A stretch of 64,000 nucleotides of DNA from Melghirimyces profundicolus (lineage in GTDB: Bacteria; Bacillota; Bacilli; Thermoactinomycetales; DSM-45169). The translations under genes were made by a program, and so were the position numbers. Positions 26,106-35,351 of the stretch are shown here, one piece after another; position 1 is the stretch's first letter, and every line of letters begins with the position of its first letter. Location: positions 1 to 64,000 of the forward strand of contig NZ_QBKR01000010.1 of the NCBI RefSeq assembly GCF_003054245.1, in the 5' to 3' direction. The notes below the pieces were generated by a model. That model did not search any database. It saw only the letters and a list, made by a program, of their open reading frames with translations, and was not told the DNA's origin.

Positions 26106-26711
26106 ATGGTCGCGGGAACCCTGACCGTACTGATCTGTCTGTCCATGGCCGTCCTGATTCAGACGGGCTGGTTTCCTTTTTTGGAAGAGGAGTGGGGCAC
26201 CAAAAAAGAATGGTTGGCCTTGGGTCTGTTCCTGGAAGCCTTATTTCTCCGGGTACTGATCCCGCCGGCCGGGCCGGTTCAGGTGCACGTTGGAATACTG
26301 ATGTTGCTCCCCTTGTTGAACCGGTGGTGGAAACGGAGAAAAGAGAACGGTCTGATGCTCACTTCATCCGCTTTTTTTGCCGGAGCGATTCTTTTTCTTC
26401 TTCGGGAGCTTTACTGGATCGAACCGGTTGCTCAATGGGGCGGTCCGCGGGGAGGTGGATTGCTGATCACTCTGGCGGTGGCCCTTCTTTCTTCCTCATC
26501 CTTGTCAGACCGGTTGATGGTGACCGTGGGGGGGATGTGGGCCGGGGAAGGCATGTTTTTGTCCTTCCACCGGAGAGAGCTGAACCCGGTCTCCTTCGGG
26601 GAAGCCGATTTTCTCGACTTTCTGTGGTCTGCAATGGTGCTCACTCTTCTCCTTCACGTGGGATTCAAGCACGCCCTGCATTGGGTTCGGAATGTGAAAG
26701 GACTGACATGA
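26106..26711 (+). CDS. yphA: YphA-like membrane protein
   Basis: 201 residues with five or six hydrophobic segments and charged ends. Length (199 in B. subtilis), topology and position before the YIEGIA gene and der match YphA, whose function is unknown. ATG 26106 follows GAGGAAGGG. The next gene starts 16 bases downstream, so they probably form an operon. Confidence 0.7.
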   Translation: MVAGTLTVLICLSMAVLIQTGWFPFLEEEWGTKKEWLALGLFLEALFLRVLIPPAGPVQVHVGILMLLPLLNRWWKRRKENGLMLTSSAFFAGAILFLLRELYWIEPVAQWGGPRGGGLLITLAVALLSSSSLSDRLMVTVGGMWAGEGMFLSFHRRELNPVSFGEADFLDFLWSAMVLTLLLHVGFKHALHWVRNVKGLT

Positions 26712-26727
26712 GAGAGGATGGAAATCG

Positions 26728-27618
26728 ATGACCCACAGCTATACGATGGCGGTCGTGTTCGGGTTGATAGCCGGTTTCCTGTGTCGGATCCGGATGCTTC
26801 GGACCGACTTCCGGCAATACCCCACATACCCGCACGGAAGGGTCATCCATCTCTCCTTGGGACTGATCGCCGCGGGACTCGGGGCCGTGGCTGTCCCGGC
26901 CCTGTTTGAAAAGAACTACACGGCAATCACGTTTCTGGCCCTTGCGGCCCAACAATTCCGGGAAGTCCGGAACATGGAAAGGGAAACGCTGTCCAAATTG
27001 GACGAGATGGAACTGGTAAAGCGGGGAGCGACCTATATCGAAGGGATCGCCATGGTATTCGAAGGAAGGAACTTCCTGGTGATCCTTTCCGCTTTTCTCA
27101 CCTCCCTGGCTGTAATGATCGGCCGTTGGCCCTGGGGGATCTTGGTCGGACTGGTTGTGGTGGGATTAACCGGGTGGCTTCGTTCGGGAAAATCCCTTGA
27201 TCAGATTGCGGATGTCCAAATTGCTTCCGTAAGGTTGAAAGGCCCCAACTTGTATGTGGATGACATTTACATCATGAACATCGGACTGGAAGACAACCGC
27301 CGGCGGATTCGGGAGCACGGAGTGGGGGTCGTGGTGGTTCCCAAGGATCGTCACAGCCGGTTTACGTTGGCCAACACGGGGCAGCGGCAGGCCATCCTTC
27401 ACGATGTTTCCGTGGTGCTCGGGGTATTCCGGGACACGGGTGAACCCTCCCTGGTTCCCCTGATCAAACGGGACCTGAATGACGGCCGGTTGGGAGTCTT
27501 TCTTTTGCCGGAAGAGAAGGATCCTGAAGCGGTCCTCGAAGTGGTCCGTCGTGTGCCGGTGTTGGAAAGTGCGGTCCGCATGCCGTTGACACCATCCCGG
27601 AATCAGCGATCAACCTGA
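26728..27618 (+). CDS. YIEGIA family membrane protein
   Basis: 296 residues. The name-giving YIEGIA motif is at 104-109 (GATYIEGIAMVFE). Hydrophobic segments in the first half (about 6-22, 45-65, 115-160) precede a soluble C-terminal domain of about 130 residues. This family is found in spore-forming Firmicutes (B. subtilis YphB) next to a small capping-complex partner; a spore membrane role is presumed but I cannot show it. The partner gene follows 16 bases downstream. Confidence 0.85.
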   Translation: MTHSYTMAVVFGLIAGFLCRIRMLRTDFRQYPTYPHGRVIHLSLGLIAAGLGAVAVPALFEKNYTAITFLALAAQQFREVRNMERETLSKLDEMELVKRGATYIEGIAMVFEGRNFLVILSAFLTSLAVMIGRWPWGILVGLVVVGLTGWLRSGKSLDQIADVQIASVRLKGPNLYVDDIYIMNIGLEDNRRRIREHGVGVVVVPKDRHSRFTLANTGQRQAILHDVSVVLGVFRDTGEPSLVPLIKRDLNDGRLGVFLLPEEKDPEAVLEVVRRVPVLESAVRMPLTPSRNQRST

Positions 27619-27634
27619 AAAGGAGGGTTGGGGA

Positions 27635-27832
27635 ATGGGTACCACCTTCGAAAAAACGATCTTGGCCGTCGTTTCCAGCAACCGGGAACAAGTGGCGGGG
27701 GGGGCTCCTCTTTTTTATGAGAAAGATCGGAAACAGGTTCAGGAAACCGCGTTTCTTCTGGAAAAAATCCTGGACGGGATGGCTCACGAACTGAACGACC
27801 ACACCATGATCATTGTGCGCCACGGATCGTGA
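27635..27832 (+). CDS. Small capping-complex partner of YIEGIA
   Basis: 65 residues, soluble, with a C-terminal HTMIIVRHG strand. Size and position immediately after the YIEGIA gene match the protein annotated elsewhere as capping complex subunit for YIEGIA. ATG 27635 has AAGGAGG upstream. Its biochemical role is unknown. Confidence 0.78.
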   Translation: MGTTFEKTILAVVSSNREQVAGGAPLFYEKDRKQVQETAFLLEKILDGMAHELNDHTMIIVRHGS

Positions 27833-28024
27833 CCGCGGGGAGAGAGAAGTGACTCCTTTACTCAGAAATGGGGGGATGAAAGACTCTCCTCCCTGAACAT
27901 CATGAAGGGGGAAGTGTGGGCTTTAAACCCCTTCTGTGATAGAATCATACTGGTCGGCCTGAAAAACCTGAGGGATCGGATTTTGCGGACGGCCCCTGAA
28001 AATGTCGAGGAGAGGAAATCACCC

Positions 28025-29344
28025 ATGAGTTTGCCTGTCGTTGCCATTGTCGGCCGCCCCAATGTAGGCAAGTCGACGCTGTTCAACCGAATTGCAGGAG
28101 AACGGATTGCCATCGTGGAAGATAAACCGGGGATCACCCGGGATCGGATATACAGCCGTGCCGAATGGAACGGCCGAGCCTTCCATCTGATCGATACCGG
28201 CGGCCTGGAGTTCGAGGAAAAAGATGAAGTGTTGGAGCATATCCGTCACCAAGCCGAACTGGCCATCGAAGAAGCGGATGTCATTCTGTTCGCGGTGGAT
28301 GGACGTGTGGGCGTGACCGCCACCGATGAGGAGGTGGCCCGCCTGCTCCGCCGGTCTGGAAAGCCCGTGGTGCTCGCTGTGAATAAACTGGACCATTTCA
28401 AGCACCAGGACCAGGCATATGAGTTTTATCAACTCGGCTTCGAGGAGGTAGTCGCCGTCTCCTCTCTTCACGGGATCGGGACGGGAGATCTTCTGGATGC
28501 GGTGGTGAGCCGTTTTCCGGAACGGGAAGAGGAAGAATACGACAAAGATACCATTCGCGTAGCCATCATCGGCCGCCCCAATGTGGGCAAATCGTCTTTG
28601 GTCAACCGGATTCTCGGGGAGGAACGGGTCATCGTGAGTCCCGTGGCGGGTACCACCCGGGATGCCGTCGACACCCCTTTCACCTATGAAGAACAGGACT
28701 ATGTCATCATTGACACCGCAGGAATGAGAAAACGGGGGAAGGTTTACGAATCAACGGAAAAGTACAGTGTCCTTCGGGCCGTCCGGGCGATTGAACGCTC
28801 CGATGTGGTGATCGTCGTGCTGGATGGAAGCGAAGGTGTGACGGAACAGGACAAACGGGTGGCCGGAATCGCTCATGAAGCAGGCCGGGGAGCCGTTTTG
28901 GTTGTCAATAAATGGGATGCGGTGGAAAAAGATCATCAAACGATGCAGCGTTTCACCCGGACCATCCGGGAGGAATTCGCCTTTATGGATTACGCGCCGA
29001 TTCTGTTTATCTCCGCCAAGACCGGACAACGCGTCACGCGGGTTCTCCCGGCGGTGAAGGAGGCCGCGGACCAACACGCGATGAGGATCCCCACCGCGGT
29101 GTTAAACCAGGTCCTTCGGGATGCCGCCATGTCCACCCCTCCATCCACGGTTCACGGGAGGAGGGCCCGTATTCAGTACGGGACTCAGGTATCCGTCAAA
29201 CCACCGGTGTTCGTGCTGTTTGTCAACGATCCCGAGCTGGTGCATTTCAGTTACATAAGGTATCTGGAGAACCAGCTCCGGGAAGCCTTCGGTTTTGTCG
29301 GAACGCCGATCCGGATCTTGTTGCGAAAGAAAAAGAAAGACTGA
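28025..29344 (+). CDS. der: Ribosome biogenesis GTPase Der (EngA)
   Basis: 439 residues, two consecutive GTPase domains and a C-terminal KH-like domain, which assists 50S subunit assembly. P-loops GRPNVGKST (10-18) and GRPNVGKSS (183-191), switch II DTGG and DTAG, and base-specificity NKLD and NKWD are all intact. ATG 28025 has GAGGAG 12 nt upstream; the frame is open to 27902 but that region looks like leader. TAGAAT with an upstream TG near 27940 may be its -10. Confidence 0.96.
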   Translation: MSLPVVAIVGRPNVGKSTLFNRIAGERIAIVEDKPGITRDRIYSRAEWNGRAFHLIDTGGLEFEEKDEVLEHIRHQAELAIEEADVILFAVDGRVGVTATDEEVARLLRRSGKPVVLAVNKLDHFKHQDQAYEFYQLGFEEVVAVSSLHGIGTGDLLDAVVSRFPEREEEEYDKDTIRVAIIGRPNVGKSSLVNRILGEERVIVSPVAGTTRDAVDTPFTYEEQDYVIIDTAGMRKRGKVYESTEKYSVLRAVRAIERSDVVIVVLDGSEGVTEQDKRVAGIAHEAGRGAVLVVNKWDAVEKDHQTMQRFTRTIREEFAFMDYAPILFISAKTGQRVTRVLPAVKEAADQHAMRIPTAVLNQVLRDAAMSTPPSTVHGRRARIQYGTQVSVKPPVFVLFVNDPELVHFSYIRYLENQLREAFGFVGTPIRILLRKKKKD

Positions 29345-29370
29345 AAAACAACGGGAGAGGAGGGGTTCAC

Positions 29371-29976
29371 ATGGGTGTCTCCATCCTTGTGGTGGTACTC
29401 TCATACCTGATCGGCTCCATCAGTTTCAGCTACTGGATCACCCGCCTGCTCAAAGGAATCGATATCCGGATGCACGGAAGCGGCAACGCGGGCGCGACCA
29501 ACATGTTGCGAGTGGTCGGCAAAGGTCCGGCGATTGCGGTTTTCCTCTTGGATGCGCTGAAAGGGGTGGCCGCCGTCGGGCTGGCAGCCGGACTTTCGGA
29601 AAATGCCGCTCTCATGTTTTTGGCGGGCATCATGGCGATTATCGGCCATAATTGGCCCGTATTTCTCGGGTTTCGGGGCGGAAAAGGGATTGCGACCACG
29701 ATTGGGGTGACGGCGACTCTGACGTTTTTGGCTGCCTTGATCTCGGGGGCGGCGGCCATCCTGGCCATTATCCTTACCCGTTATGTCTCGTTGGGCTCCC
29801 TGATTTTCGCCGCTGGTCTGCCCCTGATGATCATGCTCTTAAATTATCCGGACTCTTATTTTTATCTCAGCCTGATCATCACGGTAATGGCTTTTATCCG
29901 CCATTTCGCCAACATCCGACGGTTGCTGAAGGGGACGGAAAGCAAACTGGGCGCAAGCGGGGGACAACAGAGATAG
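29371..29976 (+). CDS. plsY: Acyl-phosphate glycerol-3-phosphate acyltransferase PlsY
   Basis: 201 residues, about five hydrophobic segments. PlsY transfers an acyl group from acyl-phosphate to glycerol-3-phosphate. The signature stretches SGNAGATNMLR, GHNWPVFLGFRGGKG and a basic C-terminal cytoplasmic turn (HFANIRRLLKGTE) are present. ATG 29371 follows GAGAGGAGGGG. It sits between der and gpsA, whose product makes its glycerol-3-phosphate substrate. Confidence 0.95.
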   Translation: MGVSILVVVLSYLIGSISFSYWITRLLKGIDIRMHGSGNAGATNMLRVVGKGPAIAVFLLDALKGVAAVGLAAGLSENAALMFLAGIMAIIGHNWPVFLGFRGGKGIATTIGVTATLTFLAALISGAAAILAIILTRYVSLGSLIFAAGLPLMIMLLNYPDSYFYLSLIITVMAFIRHFANIRRLLKGTESKLGASGGQQR

Positions 29977-29995
29977 CAGACGGAGGGCAAAGGTC

Positions 29996-31030
29996 ATGAC
30001 CAAAAAGAAAGCGGCCGTCCTCGGGGCGGGCAGTTGGGGAACCGTCCTGGCGGCGGTATTGGAAGACAACGGACTGGATGTGACACTGTGGGCGCGCCGG
30101 AAGGAGCTTGCCGCCGAAATCAACCGGCAGCGGACGAACAGCCGGTATCTTCCGGATATCCACCTTCCGGAGGCCTTGAAAGCCGTGGATTCCATCGAAG
30201 AGGCCGTGGCGGGGAAAGATCTGGTTTTATTCGTGGTTCCCTCCCATTCGATGCGGGCGGTGGCCAAAATGGCCGCGCCTCATTTGGGGGAAGAGACTGC
30301 GGTGATTCATGCCGCCAAGGGGTTTGAGCTGGGTTCCCTCAAACGGATGTCCGAAGTATTGGAAGAAGAGCTCCCTGCTTCCAACTCGGAGCGGATCGCT
30401 GTTCTCTCCGGTCCGAGCCATGCCGAAGAGGTGATCCGGAAGTCCCCCACCGCCGTGGTGGTGGCCTCCAACCATCCGTCCGCCGCGGAAGAGGCTCAGT
30501 CTTATCTTATCAACTCGTATTTCCGGGTTTACACACATCCCGATGTGACGGGGGTGGAAGTCGGCGGCTCCCTGAAGAACATCATCGCCCTGGGGGCCGG
30601 ACTGACAGATGGACTGGGGTTTGGCGACAATGCCAAAGCGGCCCTGGTCACCCGGGGGTTGGCTGAAATGGCCCGCTTGGGGATGGCGATGGGAGCCAAG
30701 CCGATCACCTTTGCCGGCTTATCCGGCGTGGGGGATCTCGTGGTGACTTGCACCAGCCGTCACAGCAGGAATTGGCGGGCCGGACATCTTTTAAGCAAAG
30801 GCATCGGTCTGGAAGAAGTATTAAAGAGAATGGGAATGGTGGTCGAAGGGGTGAAGACCACACAGGCCGCGATCGGGCTGGCGGAGAAGAACCGGGTGGA
30901 GATGCCGATTGCCCGGGAGTTGTACGCGGTTCTCTTCGACGGGAAGCATCCCCGGCAGGCCGTGGAAGATTTGATGGCCCGGGGGAAGACGGATGAGATG
31001 GAGGAGATGATCCGGGGGGAGCGGGAATGA
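29996..31030 (+). CDS. gpsA: Glycerol-3-phosphate dehydrogenase [NAD(P)+]
   Basis: 344 residues. It reduces dihydroxyacetone phosphate to glycerol-3-phosphate for phospholipid synthesis. The N-terminal LGAGSWGT (9-16) binds NAD(P)H; the catalytic lysine lies in VEVGGSLKNIIALG and substrate residues in GLSGVGDLVVTC. ATG 29996 has GGAGGGCAAAGG upstream. It follows plsY by 19 bases. Confidence 0.96.
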   Translation: MTKKKAAVLGAGSWGTVLAAVLEDNGLDVTLWARRKELAAEINRQRTNSRYLPDIHLPEALKAVDSIEEAVAGKDLVLFVVPSHSMRAVAKMAAPHLGEETAVIHAAKGFELGSLKRMSEVLEEELPASNSERIAVLSGPSHAEEVIRKSPTAVVVASNHPSAAEEAQSYLINSYFRVYTHPDVTGVEVGGSLKNIIALGAGLTDGLGFGDNAKAALVTRGLAEMARLGMAMGAKPITFAGLSGVGDLVVTCTSRHSRNWRAGHLLSKGIGLEEVLKRMGMVVEGVKTTQAAIGLAEKNRVEMPIARELYAVLFDGKHPRQAVEDLMARGKTDEMEEMIRGERE

Positions 31031-31170
31031 GCCTATTATCCGCCGCATTGTTGCAAAGCGGGTCTTTTTCACATACGCTGTAGTACATCCGGTTTCATCC
31101 GCCAACGACAGCGCAGGCTCTTAGCTAAGGGGAACAGGGACCAGCAGGTGCTCGGGCGGAATCCGGAAAT

Positions 31171-31210
31171 AAAACAGGGGTAACGCCGAAAGCGTTACCC
31201 CTGTTTTCTT
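31171..31210. terminator. Strong bidirectional terminator after gpsA
   Basis: AAAACAGGGGTAACGC (31171-31186) pairs perfectly with GCGTTACCCCTGTTTT (31192-31207). The 16-bp stem overlaps the last codons of the minus-strand gene at 31195. The 140 bp before it (31031-31170) show nothing else clear. Confidence 0.9.
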
Positions 31211-31737
31211 TTTCGTCCCCGTTCGTCGGCCTCATATCCGGAGGTTTTTGCTTGCGTGAATTCGGTCATCATCTGCCTGAAAAAAGGAGATTGCAAAAAT
31301 TTCAGCATTTGGGGAATGTCGATATTCTGCAGGAGGGTGGAAAGAGAGCCTCCTTGGCCCGCTTCTTCATCGGGGCCCGGGAGGTTCAGGCGCGGAATCT
31401 CCTCTTCTTCGTGGCGGTTGGGTTTCACCAACCGGAGGGGCGGACGGAACCGCCGGCGCGGAAAGGCACGACCCTGCCCGACAAAATGGTTGGCGATTTC
31501 GAACATTTGATATGCATTGTCCATGATTTTTTCGATCCGTTGAAGGGATGAACTCAAGTCCTTCAAAGTGGAACGAAGGGTATAGAAACCGTTGATCATT
31601 TTGCTCAGGTCGATCGAGGACAGATCCAATGGTTTTTCCGGTGGCGGGGTCGACCGGGTCTGTCGTCGGGTCCGTCTCGGCTGGCGGCGTTTGGACGGCC
31701 TCGGGGACCGCTCTGTTCGCATTTTTTGATTCGGCAA
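31195..31737 (-). CDS. Hypothetical 180-residue basic protein
   Basis: 180 residues. A strongly basic N-terminus (Arg/Pro/Lys to about residue 35), a predicted amphipathic helix or coiled coil at about 40-85 (KDLSSSLQRIEKIMDNAYQ), an acidic linker and a helical segment near 130-160. TTG 31737 has GGAGGAG about 7 nt upstream. It is the only minus-strand gene between gpsA and spoIVA, a stretch otherwise filled with sporulation-linked genes; a coat or spore-associated role is possible but unproven. No family recognised. Confidence 0.6.
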   Translation of the reverse strand: MPNQKMRTERSPRPSKRRQPRRTRRQTRSTPPPEKPLDLSSIDLSKMINGFYTLRSTLKDLSSSLQRIEKIMDNAYQMFEIANHFVGQGRAFPRRRFRPPLRLVKPNRHEEEEIPRLNLPGPDEEAGQGGSLSTLLQNIDIPQMLKFLQSPFFRQMMTEFTQAKTSGYEADERGRKRKQG

Positions 31738-31872
31738 GGCTGATCTCCTCCACTTCGGGCTGTTGTCTCCCTATCCTATGCGTTTATCCCGGGCGGAGAT
31801 ATGGACAGGAGCCCGGAAGATTGGTGGGCGGGTGTGGATTTGCTATACTGGGTTTAGCATGAAAGAAGGAAG

Positions 31873-32040
31873 ATGATGCACTTGGATGCCATGATCAGTA
31901 TCATCCTGCTGTTGGTTGCCAATTTCATGATCGCTTGGACGCGTCAATTAAGCACCGGCTGGGTGCGTGTCGTATTGTCCATCATCGCCGTGCTGCTTTT
32001 GGTGCCCGCATTCCTGTTCGGGATCCGGGCCATTATCTGA
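31873..32040 (+). CDS. DUF2768-like small membrane protein (YphE position)
   Basis: 55 residues with two transmembrane segments (about 5-22 and 32-53). ATG 31873 is preceded by GAAGGA. Size, topology and location between gpsA and the yphF-like lipoprotein gene correspond to YphE (DUF2768) of B. subtilis. Similarity is by context and topology more than by identity. Confidence 0.65.
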   Translation: MMHLDAMISIILLLVANFMIAWTRQLSTGWVRVVLSIIAVLLLVPAFLFGIRAII

Positions 32041-32071
32041 AAAGCAAGGGACGAAAGCAGGAGGGACTCTG

Positions 32072-32785
32072 ATGAGCCGATGGAAGAAGGTGGCTGTATT
32101 TTTGACCGGCCTGCTGTTGTTGGCCGGCTGTGTCCGAACCGAGGAGTTTAACCGACAGGTTTCGGAGAAACTGCCCGAAGAGGTGCAGGAGGTCCAGACC
32201 GCTGTCGATTTATACAGGGCGGAGAATAACGACGTGCTTCCGCTTAAACCCCCGCAGGGACCGACTCTGTACCAGAAGTACATTGTCGATTTCTCCAAAC
32301 TGGAGCCCTATCTGGGGAGCGTACCCTCCAATTCCTTTCAGAAAGGCGGAAACTTCGTTTTTGTCGTCGTCGACCCCGGCAAGAAGCCGAAGGTGAAAGT
32401 GATGGACCTCCGGGTGACCGAGAAGCTTCGGGAACTTCAGGGGCGGGTGAATGTCTACCGCGAGGAACATGGAAATCCGCCAACGGGGAAGAAGGAAGGG
32501 GAAGGGCTTTACGCCCTCGACTTTGAAAAGCTGAAGACCGACCCCGTCACCATTCCCAGCCCGTACCATTCCCAGCTTTCTCTGCCGCTGCTGGTGGACC
32601 GGAAAGGCGTAGTCCACGTGGATTACCGCATGGATGTGGTGCGGATGATGGAGGAATCAGGGAAAGAGCCGGGTAAAGGGGAAGACCTGAGGCGGTTGTT
32701 GGTCCGCGATTCTCTCATTGTGCCCGCATACTCGCCCCGGATGGAACTGAAAAAGGGAGATCCGGTGCTGAAGATGGAAGAATAA
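32072..32785 (+). CDS. yphF: Lipoprotein, YphF-like
   Basis: 237 residues. A signal peptide ends in the lipobox LLLLAGC (cysteine near residue 21), so the protein should be lipidated and anchored outside the membrane. The rest is soluble, with two related halves (VDLYRAENNDVLP and VNVYREEHGNPPT). B. subtilis YphF is 244 residues in the same position before spoIVA. Function is not known. ATG 32072 follows CAGGAGGG. Confidence 0.75.
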   Translation: MSRWKKVAVFLTGLLLLAGCVRTEEFNRQVSEKLPEEVQEVQTAVDLYRAENNDVLPLKPPQGPTLYQKYIVDFSKLEPYLGSVPSNSFQKGGNFVFVVVDPGKKPKVKVMDLRVTEKLRELQGRVNVYREEHGNPPTGKKEGEGLYALDFEKLKTDPVTIPSPYHSQLSLPLLVDRKGVVHVDYRMDVVRMMEESGKEPGKGEDLRRLLVRDSLIVPAYSPRMELKKGDPVLKMEE

Positions 32786-32845
32786 ACCGCCGCGGCCGGT
32801 CATAAACAAGTAGACAAAGGATATGGAAAAGCGGGGAGATTGGTC

Positions 32846-33001
32846 GTGGGAACATTGGAAAATCTTTTGATCCACCTTATTGCCGTTCCGGCGATTTTCC
32901 TCCTGGGACGGTTGTCCGCTGTCAAAGTCACCGGGTTTCGCATCCGGAAGCATCGGGCCGGCGACCCCCCCGAATGGGGAAATGACCGGATCCCGCGTTG
33001 A
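32846..33001 (+). CDS. Possible small membrane protein
   Basis: 51 residues: one hydrophobic helix (about 6-22) and a basic tail. GTG 32846 has GGGGAG 7 nt upstream, and a perfect terminator begins at its stop codon, which favours a real gene. No similarity recognised. Confidence 0.4.
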   Translation: MGTLENLLIHLIAVPAIFLLGRLSAVKVTGFRIRKHRAGDPPEWGNDRIPR

Positions 33002-33032
33002 AAGACTGTCCGTTCTCGGACAGTCTTTTTGT
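33001..33032 (+). terminator. Terminator before spoIVA
   Basis: AAAGACTGTCCG (33001-33012) pairs with CGGACAGTCTTT (33017-33028), followed by T residues. Confidence 0.88.
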
Positions 33033-33177
33033 TTTTTGCCCGGGAACGTTCATAACCGGGAAACCCCTTCATATATTTATAGTGTCCAAATTCCATTGGA
33101 GCGTATAGAGGAGGCGGTTCTCCTTCGCACCGACGACACGAAGGTGGGAGCCGGAACACTTGAGGGAGGGGTTCTGA

Positions 33178-34656
33178 GTGAAGAGAGTCGATATCTTCAA
33201 AGATATTGCCGAACGAACGGGAGGAGATATTTATTTGGGTGTGGTCGGTGCGGTTCGCACCGGCAAGTCCACCTTTATCAAACGTTTCATGGAACAAGTG
33301 GTGATTCCCAATATCAGCGAGGAAGCCGACCGCGCCCGGGCCACGGACGAATTGCCCCAGAGCGGGGCGGGTAAAACCATCACCACCATCGAGCCGAAAT
33401 TCATTCCCAACCAGGCCGTGAAGATCCAGGTGAGCGAAGGCATCGACATCAATGTTCGGTTGGTTGATTGCGTCGGATACGCGATCAACGGGGCCAAAGG
33501 ATATGAGGATGAATCCGGGCCCCGGATGATCAACACCCCCTGGTACGAAGAGCCGATCCCGTTCCAAGAAGCAGCGGAGATCGGTACCCGGAAGGTGATT
33601 CAAGAGCATTCCACATTGGGGGTGGTGATGACCACCGATGGATCGATTACGGACATCCCCCGCGAGGATTATGAGGAAGCGGAGGAGCGGATTGTCGAAG
33701 AAATGAAGGAAGTCGGCAAGCCCTTCATCCTTGTCCTCAACTCCACCCGTCCCTACAATGAAGAAGTTCAGGCGTTAAGGGATGAACTCGCGGAAAAATA
33801 CGACATTCCCGTACTGGCCATCAGCGTGGCCACCATGGGGGAAGAGGAAGTATACAGTATATTGAAGGAAGTGCTGTTCGAATTCCCCGTGCACGAAGTG
33901 AACGTGAACCTTCCCAGCTGGGTGATGGTGCTGGACGAAGAGCACTGGCTGAGACAGGATTTTGAAACCTCCGTGCGGGAGACGGTGAAAGATATCCGGC
34001 GTCTCCGTGATGTGGACCAGGTGGTGGGCCACTTCTCCCAGTACGAATTCATCGATCGGGCCGCCCTTTCCGGAATGGATATGGGTCAGGGAGTGGCGGA
34101 AATTGATCTCTTTGCGCCGGATGAGCTGTATGACCGGATTCTCACGGAGGTTGTGGGTGTCTCCATTCGCGGAAAAGATCATCTTCTGCAGTTGATGCAG
34201 GAATTCTCCAAAGCAAAGCGGGAATACGACAAGGTTTCCGAAGCCATTCAGATGGTCCGGACCACCGGCTACGGGGTAGCGGCACCCACATTGGAGGAAA
34301 TGGAGTTGGATGAGCCGGAATTGATCAAACAGGGGTCCCGTTTCGGTGTGCGCATGAAGGCGACCGCCCCTTCGATTCATATGATCCGGGTGAGCGTTCA
34401 TTCGGAGTTCGCACCCATTATCGGCTCCGAGCGACAAAGTGAAGAACTGGTCAATTACCTGATGCGGGACTTCGAATCGGATCCTTTGAGCATCTGGGAA
34501 TCCGACATCTTCGGACGGTCCCTCCATTCCATCGTCCGGGAAGGGATCCAGGCCAAACTGTCGATGATGCCGGAGAATGCCCGTTACAAACTCCAGGAAA
34601 CGTTGGAGAGGATCATCAACGAAGGTTCCGGCGGATTGATCGCCATCATCCTATAA
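33178..34656 (+). CDS. spoIVA: Stage IV sporulation protein A (spore coat ATPase)
   Basis: 492 residues, exactly the length of B. subtilis SpoIVA. It polymerises on the forespore surface using ATP and forms the basement layer of the coat. The Walker A motif GAVRTGKST is at 24-32; the C-terminal region ending GSGGLIAIIL is the part needed for localisation in the homologue. GTG 33178 follows GGGAGGGG. A sigma-E promoter is expected upstream but I could not identify one with confidence. It stands between two terminators, so it is probably monocistronic. Confidence 0.97.
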   Translation: MKRVDIFKDIAERTGGDIYLGVVGAVRTGKSTFIKRFMEQVVIPNISEEADRARATDELPQSGAGKTITTIEPKFIPNQAVKIQVSEGIDINVRLVDCVGYAINGAKGYEDESGPRMINTPWYEEPIPFQEAAEIGTRKVIQEHSTLGVVMTTDGSITDIPREDYEEAEERIVEEMKEVGKPFILVLNSTRPYNEEVQALRDELAEKYDIPVLAISVATMGEEEVYSILKEVLFEFPVHEVNVNLPSWVMVLDEEHWLRQDFETSVRETVKDIRRLRDVDQVVGHFSQYEFIDRAALSGMDMGQGVAEIDLFAPDELYDRILTEVVGVSIRGKDHLLQLMQEFSKAKREYDKVSEAIQMVRTTGYGVAAPTLEEMELDEPELIKQGSRFGVRMKATAPSIHMIRVSVHSEFAPIIGSERQSEELVNYLMRDFESDPLSIWESDIFGRSLHSIVREGIQAKLSMMPENARYKLQETLERIINEGSGGLIAIIL

Positions 34657-34681
34657 CTCCTCCCCAATTCCAACTCCCTTG

Positions 34682-34711
34682 AAAAGCGCTCTGAAATGGA
34701 GTGCTTTTTTG
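34682..34711 (+). terminator. Terminator after spoIVA
   Basis: AAAGCGCTC pairs with GAGTGCTTT (one G-U pair) around a TGAAATG loop, followed by T residues. Confidence 0.8.
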
Positions 34712-34740
34712 CTTTTTTGGGCTGAAACCCGCGTAAACAC

Positions 34741-34770
34741 TTGATATCGCACGGTTGAGTGTATTACTAT
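34741..34770 (+). promoter_or_regulatory. Promoter candidate for hbs
   Basis: TTGATA (34741-34746), 18-bp spacer, TACTAT (34765-34770), 100 bp before the start. Confidence 0.6.
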
Positions 34771-34871
34771 AGGTTTGTCCCGCCCGGGAGACGGGCTTGG
34801 GATGTATAGGTTCGGCAGGAACGGTGAAACATGGGTTTAGAACCGAATCACCCGGAGGGGAGGTGAGGGTT

Positions 34872-35147
34872 TTGAACAAGACGGAACTGATTTCCCAAGT
34901 TGCTGAAAAAACCAACATGACCAAAAAAGACGCGACTCAGGCGGTGGATGCCGTGTTGGATGCGATCACCGAAGCGCTGAAAAACGGTGACAAGGTGCAG
35001 CTGATCGGGTTTGGTAACTTTGAAGTGCGTGAACGTGCCGCCCGCAAAGGCCGCAACCCGCAAACCGGCAAGGAAATCGATATCCCCGCCAGCAAGGTGC
35101 CCGCTTTCAAACCGGGTAAAGCGCTGAAAGACGACGTCAACAAGTAA
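34872..35147 (+). CDS. hbs: DNA-binding protein HU
   Basis: 91 residues. A histone-like dimer that bends DNA and compacts the nucleoid. The DNA-binding beta arm is in [15 protein letters not shown], and the typical core [17 protein letters not shown] is intact. The TTG at 34872 follows GGAGGGGAGGTGAGGG. It follows spoIVA as in B. subtilis, with its own promoter and terminator. Confidence 0.96.
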   Translation: MNKTELISQVAEKTNMTKKDATQAVDAVLDAITEALKNGDKVQLIGFGNFEVRERAARKGRNPQTGKEIDIPASKVPAFKPGKALKDDVNK

Positions 35148-35211
35148 GCGGAAGGGATGGGTACATACTTCTCACCCGGGGGGGCGGTTGTGTGCCGCTC
35201 CCCCTGCACTG

Positions 35212-35282
35212 GGTACAGTCGGGTGTGGAAGGTGTTTCCTTTTCGCGGACTGTACCAGAAGGCCCCGCGGGGCCTTTATTTT
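35212..35282 (+). terminator. Structured 3' region and terminator of hbs
   Basis: GGTACAGTC (35212-35220) faces GACTGTACC (35248-35256) across 27 nt, directly followed by the terminator hairpin AAGGCCCCG/CGGGGCCTT (35259-35276) and a T-rich run. The terminator is clear; the first inverted repeat may protect the hbs message or mark a small RNA. Confidence 0.8.
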
Positions 35283-35351
35283 TTCACGGACCGGATTTGC
35301 CCGTCACTGCCGGGTGAGATAAAATAGGATCCCGTGGCAGACCATGCACTT

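Noticed and set aside
33041-33177. Sigma-E promoter for spoIVA
   Set aside because: ATATATT-like and CGTATAG-like hexamers exist but their spacing is far too long; no acceptable pair was found.
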